The position numbers were made by a program, and so were the translations under genes. A DNA stretch of 64,000 nt from Amycolatopsis australiensis (GTDB lineage Bacteria > Actinomycetota > Actinomycetes > Mycobacteriales > Pseudonocardiaceae), in the NCBI RefSeq assembly GCF_900119165.1, contig NZ_FPJG01000006.1:62001-126000 (forward strand), read 5' to 3'. How positions within the stretch are numbered: the first letter of the stretch is position 1; every line of letters starts with the position of its first letter. The notes under the pieces were generated by a model, which made no database searches, was not told the DNA's origin, and was given only the letters and a program-made list of their open reading frames with translations. Positions 9,187 through 16,718 of this stretch are shown one piece after another.

Positions 9187-11478
9187 GTGTCCACCGTTCC
9201 CGCCGATCTCAGCGGAAAGAGTGACGCCGAGCTGATCGCCGAGGTGCGTGCCGGCAAGATCGAGTCGTACGGGCCGCTCTACGAACGCCACACCGGTGCC
9301 GCGCACAACCTCGCCCGTCAGCTGGCCCGCTCGAGCTCCGAAGCCGACGACCTGGTGTCCGAGGCGTTCGCCAAGGTGCTGGACACGCTGCGTGGCGGCA
9401 AGGGGCCGGACACCGCCTTCCGGGCCTACCTGCTGACTGCGCTGCGTCACACCGCGTACGACCGCACCCGCAAGGAACGCCGGGTCGACCTCAACGAGGA
9501 CATGACCGAGGTCGGCGGCGCCGCGGCCGAGGCGCTGACGGTGCCGTTCTCGGACACCGCCGTCGCCGGGCTCGAGCGGACGATGGCCGCCAAGGCGTTC
9601 GCCCGGCTGCCCGAGCGCTGGCAGGCGGTGCTCTGGCACACCGAGATCGAGCAGCAGAGCCCGGCCGAGGTCGCGCCGCTGCTGGGGCTGACCGCGAACG
9701 GCGTCTCCGCGCTCGCCTACCGCGCCCGCGAGGGCCTTCGCCAGGCGTATCTGCAGGTCCACCTGCAGGAGAACGCGGAGGAACGCTGCCGCGCCTGCGC
9801 CGACCGGCTCGGCGCGTGGACCCGCGACGGGCTGTCCAAGCGCGAACGCGCCCAGGTCGAAAGCCACCTGGACGAGTGCGAGAACTGCCGCGCGCTGGCC
9901 GCGGAGCTCGCCGACGTCAACGGCGGGCTGCGCGCGGTCATCGCCCCGATCGTCCTGGGCGGCGCGGCGCTCGGCTACCTCGCCACGATCGGCGCGGCCA
10001 AGGCGAGCGCGGCCACCGCGGCGACCGCCGGTGCGGCCGCCGCCGGAGCCGCCGCGGCCGGGGGCAAGGCCGGCGCGGCCGCGGGAGCCGCCGCCGCGGG
10101 CCCCCGCCAGTTCGCCGGGGTCGCCGCCTCGGGTGCGGCCGTCGTCGCCGCCGTCGTCATCGCGCTCACCGCGGGCGGCGGCACGCAGGACATCCCCGTC
10201 GCGGCGCAGGTGCCGCCGCCGGCCGCCCAGCCGGTCAATCCGCCCGCACCGAAGCCACAGCCACCGGCTCCGCCCGCGCCGCCGCAACCGCCCGCGCCGC
10301 CGCAACCGCCCGCGCCGCCGCAACCGCCCGCGCCGCCGCAACCGCCGGCGCCGCCCGCGGCTCCGCCTGCCGAACCGGCCCCGCCGCCGGTCGTGCCCCC
10401 GGCCCCCGCGCCCGCACCGGCCCCCGCGCCGACGCCGGCTCCGCCCGCCCCGCCCGCCCCGCCGGCTCCGGCACCGGCGTCGGTGTCCGCGACGACCCCG
10501 CCGGGCGGCGTCGAGCTCAGCCCCGGCTCGGCCGCGAACCTGCCCATCACCGTGCGCAACGACGGCGGGAGCCCGTCCGAGCCCGTGGCCGTGACGCTGC
10601 ACCTGCCGCCGGGCGTCCACGCCCTCGGCTCGGGCGGCGGCGGCGCCCCGATGGCGCGGGCCGAGCAGAGCGACCCGATCTCGGTGAACTGCCCGGCCGG
10701 CGACGGCACGGTGACCTGCAAGACCGGCGTCGGCCTGCAGCCCGGCCAGAGCGCGACGCTGAACTTCCGGCTCGAAGCCGACGACAACGCCGAGGGCGGC
10801 ACGGTGACCGGATCGGTCACCGCCGGCGTGCAGATCAACGTCACGGTGAGCGTCAAGGTCACCGTGAAGCAGCCGCTCGACGCGGTGGTCCTGGAGGCGC
10901 AGGGCGACGGTCTCTCGGCGTTCCCGTGGAACCGCAATCCGCTGGTCTACGTGCGGGTCCGCAACACCGGTGAGACGACCAAGCCGGTCACGGTCACCTT
11001 CGACCACCCGCTGTGGCAGTGGTGGAGCCTGCGCGGCTTCCCCTGCTCGACGACCGGCGCGGGCGCGAGCTGCACGACGACGAGCGCGCTGGCGCCCGGT
11101 CAGCACGTCAACCTGTGGGTGCGGCTGAAGGGCCGCCCCGACGACGGGCGCGTGACGATCACCGCCCAGCTCGGCAAGGCCTCGGCGCAGCCGGTGACCG
11201 TCGACTTCGGCTGCTGGCACCCGTGGTGCGGCAAGGACCCGCTGCCGACGAGCACGTCTTCGTCGGTGACACCGTCGAACACGCCGTCGAAGCCGGGGAA
11301 GCCCACGCCGTCCAAGCCGACGTCCACTCCGCCCGCGACGACGACGAAGTCCGAGCCGACGACCGAGCCGGCCACGTCGACGACCACGTCCAGCGCACCG
11401 CCCCGCCCGGGCACCAAGCCGGGCCAGAAGCAGCCGACCGCCACCCCCGAGCGGAATTTCGGCTGGCTGACGGGGTAG
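9187..11478 (+). CDS. Membrane-spanning ECF-type sigma factor with fused zinc anti-sigma motif and extracytoplasmic domains
   Basis: A 763-residue fusion. Residues about 15-100 form sigma region 2 (EADDLVSEAFAKVLDTLRGG), about 130-185 region 4 (AFARLPERWQAVLWHTEIE, with helix-turn-helix). A zinc anti-sigma motif HxxxCxxC follows (HLDECENC, His227, Cys231, Cys234). An Ala/Gly-rich stretch leads to a membrane helix at about 312-333, then a Pro-rich spacer with PPAPPQ repeats, two DUF11/CARDB-like beta domains and a Ser/Thr/Pro tail. The layout implies that one chain joins promoter recognition inside to a sensor outside. Related long ECF groups with carbohydrate-binding tails are known in actinobacteria. 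GTG at 9187 is chosen for its GAGGAG site. Confidence 0.88.
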   Translation: MSTVPADLSGKSDAELIAEVRAGKIESYGPLYERHTGAAHNLARQLARSSSEADDLVSEAFAKVLDTLRGGKGPDTAFRAYLLTALRHTAYDRTRKERRVDLNEDMTEVGGAAAEALTVPFSDTAVAGLERTMAAKAFARLPERWQAVLWHTEIEQQSPAEVAPLLGLTANGVSALAYRAREGLRQAYLQVHLQENAEERCRACADRLGAWTRDGLSKRERAQVESHLDECENCRALAAELADVNGGLRAVIAPIVLGGAALGYLATIGAAKASAATAATAGAAAAGAAAAGGKAGAAAGAAAAGPRQFAGVAASGAAVVAAVVIALTAGGGTQDIPVAAQVPPPAAQPVNPPAPKPQPPAPPAPPQPPAPPQPPAPPQPPAPPQPPAPPAAPPAEPAPPPVVPPAPAPAPAPAPTPAPPAPPAPPAPAPASVSATTPPGGVELSPGSAANLPITVRNDGGSPSEPVAVTLHLPPGVHALGSGGGGAPMARAEQSDPISVNCPAGDGTVTCKTGVGLQPGQSATLNFRLEADDNAEGGTVTGSVTAGVQINVTVSVKVTVKQPLDAVVLEAQGDGLSAFPWNRNPLVYVRVRNTGETTKPVTVTFDHPLWQWWSLRGFPCSTTGAGASCTTTSALAPGQHVNLWVRLKGRPDDGRVTITAQLGKASAQPVTVDFGCWHPWCGKDPLPTSTSSSVTPSNTPSKPGKPTPSKPTSTPPATTTKSEPTTEPATSTTTSSAPPRPGTKPGQKQPTATPERNFGWLTG
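10272..10343 (+). repeat. Four 18-bp tandem repeats encoding APPQPP
   Basis: The unit GCCCGCGCCGCCGCAACC occurs four times without change from 10272, followed by a partial fifth copy. It encodes APPQPP and lies in the proline-rich extracytoplasmic spacer of the sigma factor. Perfect identity between copies suggests recent expansion, so copy number may vary between strains and alter spacer length without a frameshift. Confidence 0.9.
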
Positions 11479-11488
11479 CGTCCGCTCG

Positions 11489-11989
11489 GTGCGCGAGCTG
11501 CTGAAGAAGCATCGCGAGCTCCTCCGCTTCGCCGTCGTCGGCGGGATCAGCTTCGTGATCACGATGTCCGTCAACTACGGCCTGAAGTTCACCGTGCTGC
11601 GGACCCACCCGGTGACGGCGCTGATCGTCGGCGTCCTGGTGGCGACGATCTTCTCCTACGTCGCCAACCGCGAGTGGTCGTTCCGCACCCGCGGCGGGCG
11701 GGAGCGGGCGCACGAGGCGGCACTGTTCTTCCTGTTCAGCGGTATCGCGCTGGGTCTGAACGCGCTGCCGCAGTGGGTCTCGCGGTACGTGCTGGACCTG
11801 CAGGCGCCCCGGCTTTCGCCGTTCGGTGTCGAGGTCGCCGACTTCGTCAGCGGGATCGTCATCGGCACGCTGCTGGGCACGGCGTTCCGCTGGTGGGCGT
11901 TCAAGAAGTGGGTCTTCCCGGACGAGGACGCGCGGCCTCGCGCGGTACCCGCGCGCGATCCGGACATTCGGGACCGGAAAGCCGCCTGA
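11489..11989 (+). CDS. GtrA family membrane protein, copy 1
   Basis: A 166-residue GtrA-like protein with four hydrophobic helices. The family pattern is seen in FAVVGGISFVI (helix 1), YVANREWSFRTRGG at the loop before helix 3, and FRWWAFKKWVFPDE at the C-terminus. GtrA proteins are thought to help move polyprenyl-phosphate-linked sugars across the membrane. The GTG start at 11489 is 10 bases after the sigma factor stop. A GtrA gene near purK is also found in mycobacteria. Together with the GT87 enzymes nearby it suggests an envelope glycan pathway. Confidence 0.88.
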   Translation: MRELLKKHRELLRFAVVGGISFVITMSVNYGLKFTVLRTHPVTALIVGVLVATIFSYVANREWSFRTRGGRERAHEAALFFLFSGIALGLNALPQWVSRYVLDLQAPRLSPFGVEVADFVSGIVIGTLLGTAFRWWAFKKWVFPDEDARPRAVPARDPDIRDRKAA

Positions 11990-12026
11990 ACACCTCTCGG
12001 CGCCCGGCTTCCCTAGACTGCCTGGT

Positions 12027-12554
12027 GTGACCGTTGTGGAAACCGTGCTCAAGCGCACGCCGGAACCACTGCGTTCGGTGCTGATCAAGCACCGGGAGCT
12101 GCTGAAGTTCGCGATCGTGGGCGGCACGACGTTCCTGGTCGACAACGGCGTCTGGTACGTCCTCAAGCTGACGGTGCTGGAGCCGAAACCGACCACCGCC
12201 AAGGCCATCGCGATCATCGTCGCGACCATCGTGTCGTACATCCTCAACCGCGAGTGGTCGTTCCGCACCCGCGGTGGCCGCGAACGCCACCACGAGGCGG
12301 CGCTGTTCTTCGTGATCAGCGGCATCGCCGTGGTGGTGAACCTGGTCCCGCTCTACGTCTCGCGGTACGTGCTGCACCTGGAGGTCCCGCACGTGACGCG
12401 GCTGGTGCAGGAGATCGCGGACTTCGCGAGCGGGTCGATCATCGGCATGGTCCTGGCGATGTTCTTCCGCTTCTGGGGTTTCAAGAAGTGGGTCTTCCCG
12501 GACGAGCTGGGCCAGCGCCGCCGGGACGGCGACCAGGTCACGCGCCTGCGCTGA
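12027..12554 (+). CDS. GtrA family membrane protein, copy 2
   Basis: A 175-residue paralogue of the preceding gene. Both share HRELLxFAxVGG, NREWSFRTRGGRER, SRYVL and FKKWVFPDE, so a tandem duplication is clear. Four membrane helices are predicted by eye. The GTG at 12027 gives an N-terminus MTVVETVLKRTPEPLRSVLI. Only 37 bases separate it from copy 1, so they are probably co-transcribed. The lipid-linked sugar handled is unknown. Confidence 0.88.
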   Translation: MTVVETVLKRTPEPLRSVLIKHRELLKFAIVGGTTFLVDNGVWYVLKLTVLEPKPTTAKAIAIIVATIVSYILNREWSFRTRGGRERHHEAALFFVISGIAVVVNLVPLYVSRYVLHLEVPHVTRLVQEIADFASGSIIGMVLAMFFRFWGFKKWVFPDELGQRRRDGDQVTRLR

Positions 12555-12563
12555 AAAATCTCC

Positions 12564-12592
12564 TTGTCTTCTGACATGTAGTTGCCTAAAGT
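12564..12592 (+). promoter_or_regulatory. Sigma-70-type promoter for the MFS transporter gene
   Basis: A -35 box TTGTCT at 12564-12569 and a -10 box TAAAGT at 12587-12592 are separated by 17 bases, a good housekeeping-type promoter for an actinomycete. Transcription would start near 12599, leaving a leader of about 190 bases before the TTG start at 12788. The spacer holds TAGTTGCCTAA, a half-site look-alike for MarR-type repressors. Confidence 0.6.
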
Positions 12593-12684
12593 CATTGTCG
12601 TCAGTGTTCCTTCGTGAGGACGCCGTCCGGGTTCGGCCGGGCGAGCGGGACGATTCGAGGTGGTTTCCGAGCGCGAAGAGGTCG

Positions 12685-12749
12685 CACCCGCCAGCGGGTG
12701 ACGATGGAACCTTTTCCCGGCTCGACGGGACGCGTTTTCCCGCGCGTCC
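12685..12749 (+). promoter_or_regulatory. Structured leader: two hairpins before the MFS transporter
   Basis: Hairpin 1 pairs CACCCGC (12685-12691) with GCGGGTG (12694-12700) and is followed about 10 bases later by CTTTTCCC. Hairpin 2 pairs GGACGCG (12728-12734) with CGCGTCC (12743-12749). Long structured leaders before drug-efflux genes often act as attenuators. The role here is inferred only from the fold and position. The rest of the 12555-12787 gap shows no other gene. Confidence 0.4.
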
Positions 12750-12787
12750 GCATCTCTCGTCCCTCCTGACGAAACAAGGACTTCTTC

Positions 12788-14080
12788 TTGAGCACCACCG
12801 CGCTGAAACGCGCCCGAAAACCCGCCCTCGCGGGCCTGTTCCTGTCCGTTTTCCTCGCGATGCTCGACGCCCAGGTCGTCGCCACCGCGCTGCCCCGGAT
12901 CGCCGCGGAGTTCGGCGGGACCGGCGCCTACGCCTGGGTCACCACCGCCTACCTGCTCGCCGGCAGCGTCACCGCTCCCCTGTACGGCAAGCTCGGTGAC
13001 GTCTTCGGCCGCAAGCGCGTACTTCTCGGCGCGCTCGCGCTCTTCCTGCTCGGCTCGCTGGCCTGTGGCCTGGCGTCGTCGCTCGCGACACTCATCGCCG
13101 GACGCGTGCTGCAGGGCGCCGGCTCCGGAGGCCTCTTCGTCTGCGTCGGCGCTTCGCTCGGCGAGATGTTCACGCCTCGCGAAGGCGCGAAGTACTTCGG
13201 GTGGTTCTCGGTCTGCTTCGCCGTCGCTTCCCTGGCCGGGCCCGTCGTCGGCGGCGTGCTCACCGGGCTGGCCGGGTGGCGGTCGATCTTCCTGGTCAAC
13301 CTGCCGCTCGGCCTGGTCGCCGTCGCGTTCCTCGGACAGCTCGACCTGCCCCGGCGACGGCGGGAAGCCCCCTTCGACTTCGCCGGCGTCGTCCTGCTCG
13401 GCGCGGCGATCACCGGTTTCACCCTGCTGACGCCGTGGTCGATCGGCCTCGGGGCGGTTTCGGCCGTCGCGTTCGTCGTCATCGAGCGCAAGGCCGAGGC
13501 CCCGGTGCTGCCGCCGCGCCTGTTCCGCGACCGGACGTTCACCGTGTCCGTGCTGCTCAGCGTGCTCGCCGGGGTCGCGTACCTCGGCTCGGTCAACTAC
13601 ATCGCGGCCGCCCTGCAGGCGGACGCGGGTCCGGCGGAAGGCGGGCTGCGGCTCGTGCCGATGACGCTCGCCGTCGCGGCCTCCTCCGTCGTCGCGAGCA
13701 AGGTCATCGCCCGCACCGGCGCCTATCGCTGGGCCCCGCGGCTCAGCATGGCGCTCGGCCTGCTCGCCGTGCTGGGGCTGCTCACCGTGGCCGGCCTGCC
13801 CGCGATCCTCGGCTGCTTGGTCCTCTTCGGCCTGGCCGCCGGGCTGAACCTGCAGGTCCTCGCCCTGGCGACGCAGAACACCGCCCCGGCGGCGGACCGC
13901 GGCGCGGTCGCCGCCGGTGTCAACCTCGCCCGCGCGCTCGGCTCGTCGCTCGGCCCGGTCGCGCTCGGCGTCGCCCACCACGCCGGCGGCACCCACGGCG
14001 TGTTCCTCGCCCTGCTGCCCGTCCTCGCGCTCGCGCTCGTCACGGCGTTCGCGCTCCCCCACGTCCCGCTCCACCGCTAG
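12788..14080 (+). CDS. MFS transporter, EmrB/QacA-type drug efflux family
   Basis: A 430-residue major facilitator. Helix 1 has AMLDAQVVATALPRIA, matching the drug:proton antiporter D1 motif. The A-like loop reads GKLGDVFGRKRV, and motif C appears as AGPVVGGVL in helix 5. The chain is short for a 14-helix DHA2 member, so 12 helices are more likely. It starts with TTG at 12788, with AAGGA at 12775 as ribosome binding site. Weak start plus a long structured leader suggest controlled expression. The substrate is unknown; multidrug export is inferred. Confidence 0.85.
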   Translation: MSTTALKRARKPALAGLFLSVFLAMLDAQVVATALPRIAAEFGGTGAYAWVTTAYLLAGSVTAPLYGKLGDVFGRKRVLLGALALFLLGSLACGLASSLATLIAGRVLQGAGSGGLFVCVGASLGEMFTPREGAKYFGWFSVCFAVASLAGPVVGGVLTGLAGWRSIFLVNLPLGLVAVAFLGQLDLPRRRREAPFDFAGVVLLGAAITGFTLLTPWSIGLGAVSAVAFVVIERKAEAPVLPPRLFRDRTFTVSVLLSVLAGVAYLGSVNYIAAALQADAGPAEGGLRLVPMTLAVAASSVVASKVIARTGAYRWAPRLSMALGLLAVLGLLTVAGLPAILGCLVLFGLAAGLNLQVLALATQNTAPAADRGAVAAGVNLARALGSSLGPVALGVAHHAGGTHGVFLALLPVLALALVTAFALPHVPLHR

Positions 14081-14090
14081 GAGAACCACG

Positions 14091-14945
14091 ATGATCTTCG
14101 TCATCGGCGCCACCGGCAAGGTCGGCCGCGCCCTCGTCCCCGCCCTGCTCGACGCCGGCGCCGCCGTCCGCGCCCTGACCCGCGACCCGGGGAAGGCCCG
14201 GATCGACCCGCGCGCCGAAGCCGTCCACGGCGACCTCGACACCGCGGACCTGCCCGCGCTGCTCGACGGCGCCGACCGCGTGTTCGTGCTGACCCAGGGC
14301 CACAGCGCCGCCCGGGAAGCGGCGGTCGCCCAGGCCGCCGCCCGTGCCGGTGCCACCCACCTGGTCAAGCTGTCCACCACCGGAGTCCACTTCGGACAGA
14401 CCGACCCGCTCACCCGCGCCCACGCCGAAGCCGAGCAGGCGATCCGCGAAGCCGGACCGGCGTGGACGATCCTGCGACCCGGCGCCTTCATGGACAACCG
14501 GTTCGCCTGGCGCGGCTCGATCCACCGGGAAAACGCCGTGTACGTGCCCGAAGGCGACCCGGCGTCCGCGCTGATCCACGTCCGGGACATCGCCGCGGTC
14601 GCGGCTCTCGCCCTCACGACGTCCGGGTACGAAGGCGCGACCTACGAACTGACCGGCGGCGAAGCCCTCACCACCGAGCAGCAGGTCGCGATCCTCGCCG
14701 ACGCCGTCGGCCGTCCGCTCCGATACGTCGAGGAACCCCAAGACGCGGCCCGTGACCGGATGATTCGACGGCACGGCTGGCCCGCCGAAGCCGTCGACGG
14801 CTTGTTCGCCCTCAAGCGTGAGTCCGCCCGGCACGAGCACATGGTCTTCGACACCGTCGAGCGCTTGCTCGGCCGCCCGCCGCTGACCTTCGCCGATTGG
14901 GCGGGTGAGAACGCGGCCGCGTTCACCTACCATTACCGGGGGTGA
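14091..14945 (+). CDS. NmrA-like NAD(P)-binding atypical SDR
   Basis: A 284-residue atypical short-chain dehydrogenase of the NmrA/quinone oxidoreductase-2 type. The N-terminal Rossmann motif is GATGKVGRALV; an LSTTGVH strand replaces the usual active-site Tyr/Lys arrangement, and WTILRPGAFMDN is a family block. These proteins sense or reduce with NAD(P)H. It lies 10 bases after the MFS transporter gene with the ribosome binding site TAGGAGAACC overlapping that gene's stop, so the two form an operon. Confidence 0.85.
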   Translation: MIFVIGATGKVGRALVPALLDAGAAVRALTRDPGKARIDPRAEAVHGDLDTADLPALLDGADRVFVLTQGHSAAREAAVAQAAARAGATHLVKLSTTGVHFGQTDPLTRAHAEAEQAIREAGPAWTILRPGAFMDNRFAWRGSIHRENAVYVPEGDPASALIHVRDIAAVAALALTTSGYEGATYELTGGEALTTEQQVAILADAVGRPLRYVEEPQDAARDRMIRRHGWPAEAVDGLFALKRESARHEHMVFDTVERLLGRPPLTFADWAGENAAAFTYHYRG

Positions 14946-14963
14946 CCGCGGGGAGGTGACTGG

Positions 14964-15605
14964 ATGAGCCTGCGGGTCCTGGTCGTGGACGACCACCCGC
15001 TGTTCCGGTTCGGCGTGTGCACGCTGCTGGACGCCGAACCCGGGATCGAGGTCGCCGGCGAAGCGGCGAGCGGCGCGAGCGCCGTCGACGCGGCCGCGGC
15101 ACTGCGCCCGGACGTCGTGGTCATGGACCTGCACCTGCCCGACCTGTCCGGCATCCAGGCGACCCGGCACATCGTGACCGCGAGCCCGGACACCGGCGTG
15201 CTGATGCTGACGATGGCCGACGAAAGCGAGTCGGTCTTCGCGGCGATGCGCGCCGGTGCCCGTGGCTACCTGCTCAAGGACGCCGAGCCGGACGAGATCC
15301 TGCGGGCGGTGCGGTCCGTCGCGCGGCGCGAGGCCATCTTCGGCCCCGACATCGCCAACCGCGTCCTCGCCTTCTTCAACCAGCCGCCGGCCAGCGAACC
15401 GGTGTTCCCGGAGCTGACCGGGCGCGAACGCGAGGTGCTGTCCCTGATCGCGGCCGGGCACAGCAACGCCGTCATCGCGAATTCCCTGTGCCTGAGCCCG
15501 AAGACCGTGCGCAACCACATCTCGAACGTCTTCGCGAAGCTCCACGTCGCCGACCGCGCCGAAGCGATCGTCCGGGCGCGGGACGCGGGCCTCGGCCGGT
15601 CCTGA
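14964..15605 (+). CDS. NarL/FixJ-family response regulator
   Basis: A 213-residue response regulator. The receiver has the acidic pair in VVDDHPLFR, phospho-acceptor Asp in VVMDLHLPDLSG, Thr/Ser switch area LMLTMADES and Lys in YLLKDAEPDE. The C-terminal LuxR-type helix-turn-helix reads LTGREREVLSLIAAGHSN to SPKTVRNHISNVF. No partner kinase lies next to it. It starts 18 bases after the NmrA-like gene and precedes a second, degenerate LuxR protein and a DUF4255 gene, so it may control one of those. Confidence 0.9.
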   Translation: MSLRVLVVDDHPLFRFGVCTLLDAEPGIEVAGEAASGASAVDAAAALRPDVVVMDLHLPDLSGIQATRHIVTASPDTGVLMLTMADESESVFAAMRAGARGYLLKDAEPDEILRAVRSVARREAIFGPDIANRVLAFFNQPPASEPVFPELTGREREVLSLIAAGHSNAVIANSLCLSPKTVRNHISNVFAKLHVADRAEAIVRARDAGLGRS

Positions 15606-15707
15606 CGGGCCGCCCGCCCGGGCAACATCGGGACGCCGGTCCCATGTGCCCGGGACACCTCGCCGGGCAGGCTGGCAGCCTGCACCGTTCGAGGGGAATG
15701 GGAAGCG

Positions 15708-16340
15708 ATGTACGAATCCGAGCGGACACCGGTGGTGGTCCGCGCCACCGATCCGATCCTGCACAACGGCGTCTGCGTGGCGCTGCGTTCGCGTGACGAC
15801 GTCCGGGTGGCCGACGGGGAGACGGCCGATCCGGCCATGGTCGCGCTGCTGGTCGCCGACCGGCTCGACGAGGCGATGACCCGGCTGCTGTCCGCGCTGC
15901 ACCACGAGGGCTTCACCCGCATCGTGCTGGTCGCGGGGGAAGTCGACGACAACGAGATCCTCGGCGCCGTCGAGCACGGGGTCTGCGCGGTCGCCCGCCG
16001 CGCCGACGCCGGGCCGGAGGTGCTCGTCCGGCTGATCAAGGCGGCCGCCGCCGGGGAGGGCGCGCTCCCGCCCGACCTGCTCGGCAGGCTGCTGAACCGG
16101 GTTTCCCGCCTGCAGCGCCAGGTGCTCCAGCCGCGCGGCCTGCACCTGGGCGGGATCAGCAACCGGGAGACGGAGGTGCTCCGGCTCGTCGCGGCAGGGT
16201 TTTCGACGCAGGAGATCGCCGACCAGCTGTGCTACTCGCAGCGCACGGTGAAGAGCATCCTGCACGACGTGACGAACCGGTTCCAGCTGCGCAACCGCTC
16301 GCACGCGGTCGCGTACGCGCTGCGTGAAGGGCTGATCTGA
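15708..16340 (+). CDS. LuxR-type regulator with degenerate receiver-like domain
   Basis: A 210-residue protein with a clear C-terminal LuxR helix-turn-helix (ISNRETEVLRLVAAGFSTQE to SQRTVKSILHDVTNRF). The N-terminal 120 residues have the length and strand pattern of a receiver (VVVRATDPILHNGVCVALRS) but lack the acidic pair, and the phospho-Asp site reads LLVADRLDEA rather than a DxxLP motif. It is thus probably not phosphorylated. It lies 4 bases before the DUF4255 gene and is likely transcribed with it. Confidence 0.8.
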   Translation: MYESERTPVVVRATDPILHNGVCVALRSRDDVRVADGETADPAMVALLVADRLDEAMTRLLSALHHEGFTRIVLVAGEVDDNEILGAVEHGVCAVARRADAGPEVLVRLIKAAAAGEGALPPDLLGRLLNRVSRLQRQVLQPRGLHLGGISNRETEVLRLVAAGFSTQEIADQLCYSQRTVKSILHDVTNRFQLRNRSHAVAYALREGLI

Positions 16341-16343
16341 CCC

Positions 16344-16718
16344 ATGATCGCCCAGGTCGACGAGGCCCTGTGCCGGCTGCTGCGGCCCTGCCTGCCACCG
16401 GGGACGCAGCTGCGTCTCGACCCGCCGAAACCGGCGTGGCGGACGGAGTCACAGGTGCGGAGCGTGGAGCTGTTCCTCTTCGCGCTCCGAGGAGAGCAGG
16501 CCGCGGCCGGCTGCACGCTCTCCTACCTCGTCACCGCACGGGCCGGGGAGATCGACGAAGAGCACCGGCTGCTCGACGCGGCCCTGCACGCCGTGCTCGA
16601 CGCCGAAGACCCGCCGGTGCGGCTGCGGCTGGCCGACACCGACGCGACGGCACTGTGGACGAGCCTCGGCATGCCCGCCCGGGCCGGGTTCGTCCTGCAG
16701 GTCACCGCCGGCGGCTAA
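16344..16718 (+). CDS. DUF4255 / Pvc16 N-terminal-like protein (orphan)
   Basis: A 124-residue protein with the DUF4255 pattern: an N-terminal VDEALCRLLRPCLPPGTQL, the strand VELFLFALRGE, then LSYLVTARAGEIDEEHRLLD and a C-terminal ALWTSLGMPARAGFVLQVTA. DUF4255 (Pvc16-like) proteins belong to contractile injection systems, where they cap or terminate the tail. No sheath, tube, baseplate or ATPase gene is present in this window, so this is an isolated member, either a remnant or repurposed. It is co-directional with two LuxR genes. Its last 4 bases overlap the convergent kinase gene. Confidence 0.7.
   Translation: MIAQVDEALCRLLRPCLPPGTQLRLDPPKPAWRTESQVRSVELFLFALRGEQAAAGCTLSYLVTARAGEIDEEHRLLDAALHAVLDAEDPPVRLRLADTDATALWTSLGMPARAGFVLQVTAGG

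Noticed and set aside
9118..11574. An 818-codon open frame opposite the sigma factor gene
   Set aside because: It is an Arg/Gly/Ala-rich shadow frame produced by high GC bias; the + strand frame has clear sigma, zinc motif and membrane features.
12595..12999. A small protein encoded in the MFS leader
   Set aside because: The frame runs into the MFS gene out of frame, is Arg/Pro-rich and lacks a ribosome binding site; leader hairpins explain the region better.
14964..16718. A contractile injection system cluster
   Set aside because: Only a DUF4255 protein and LuxR regulators are present; no sheath, tube, baseplate, spike or AAA+ gene in the window.
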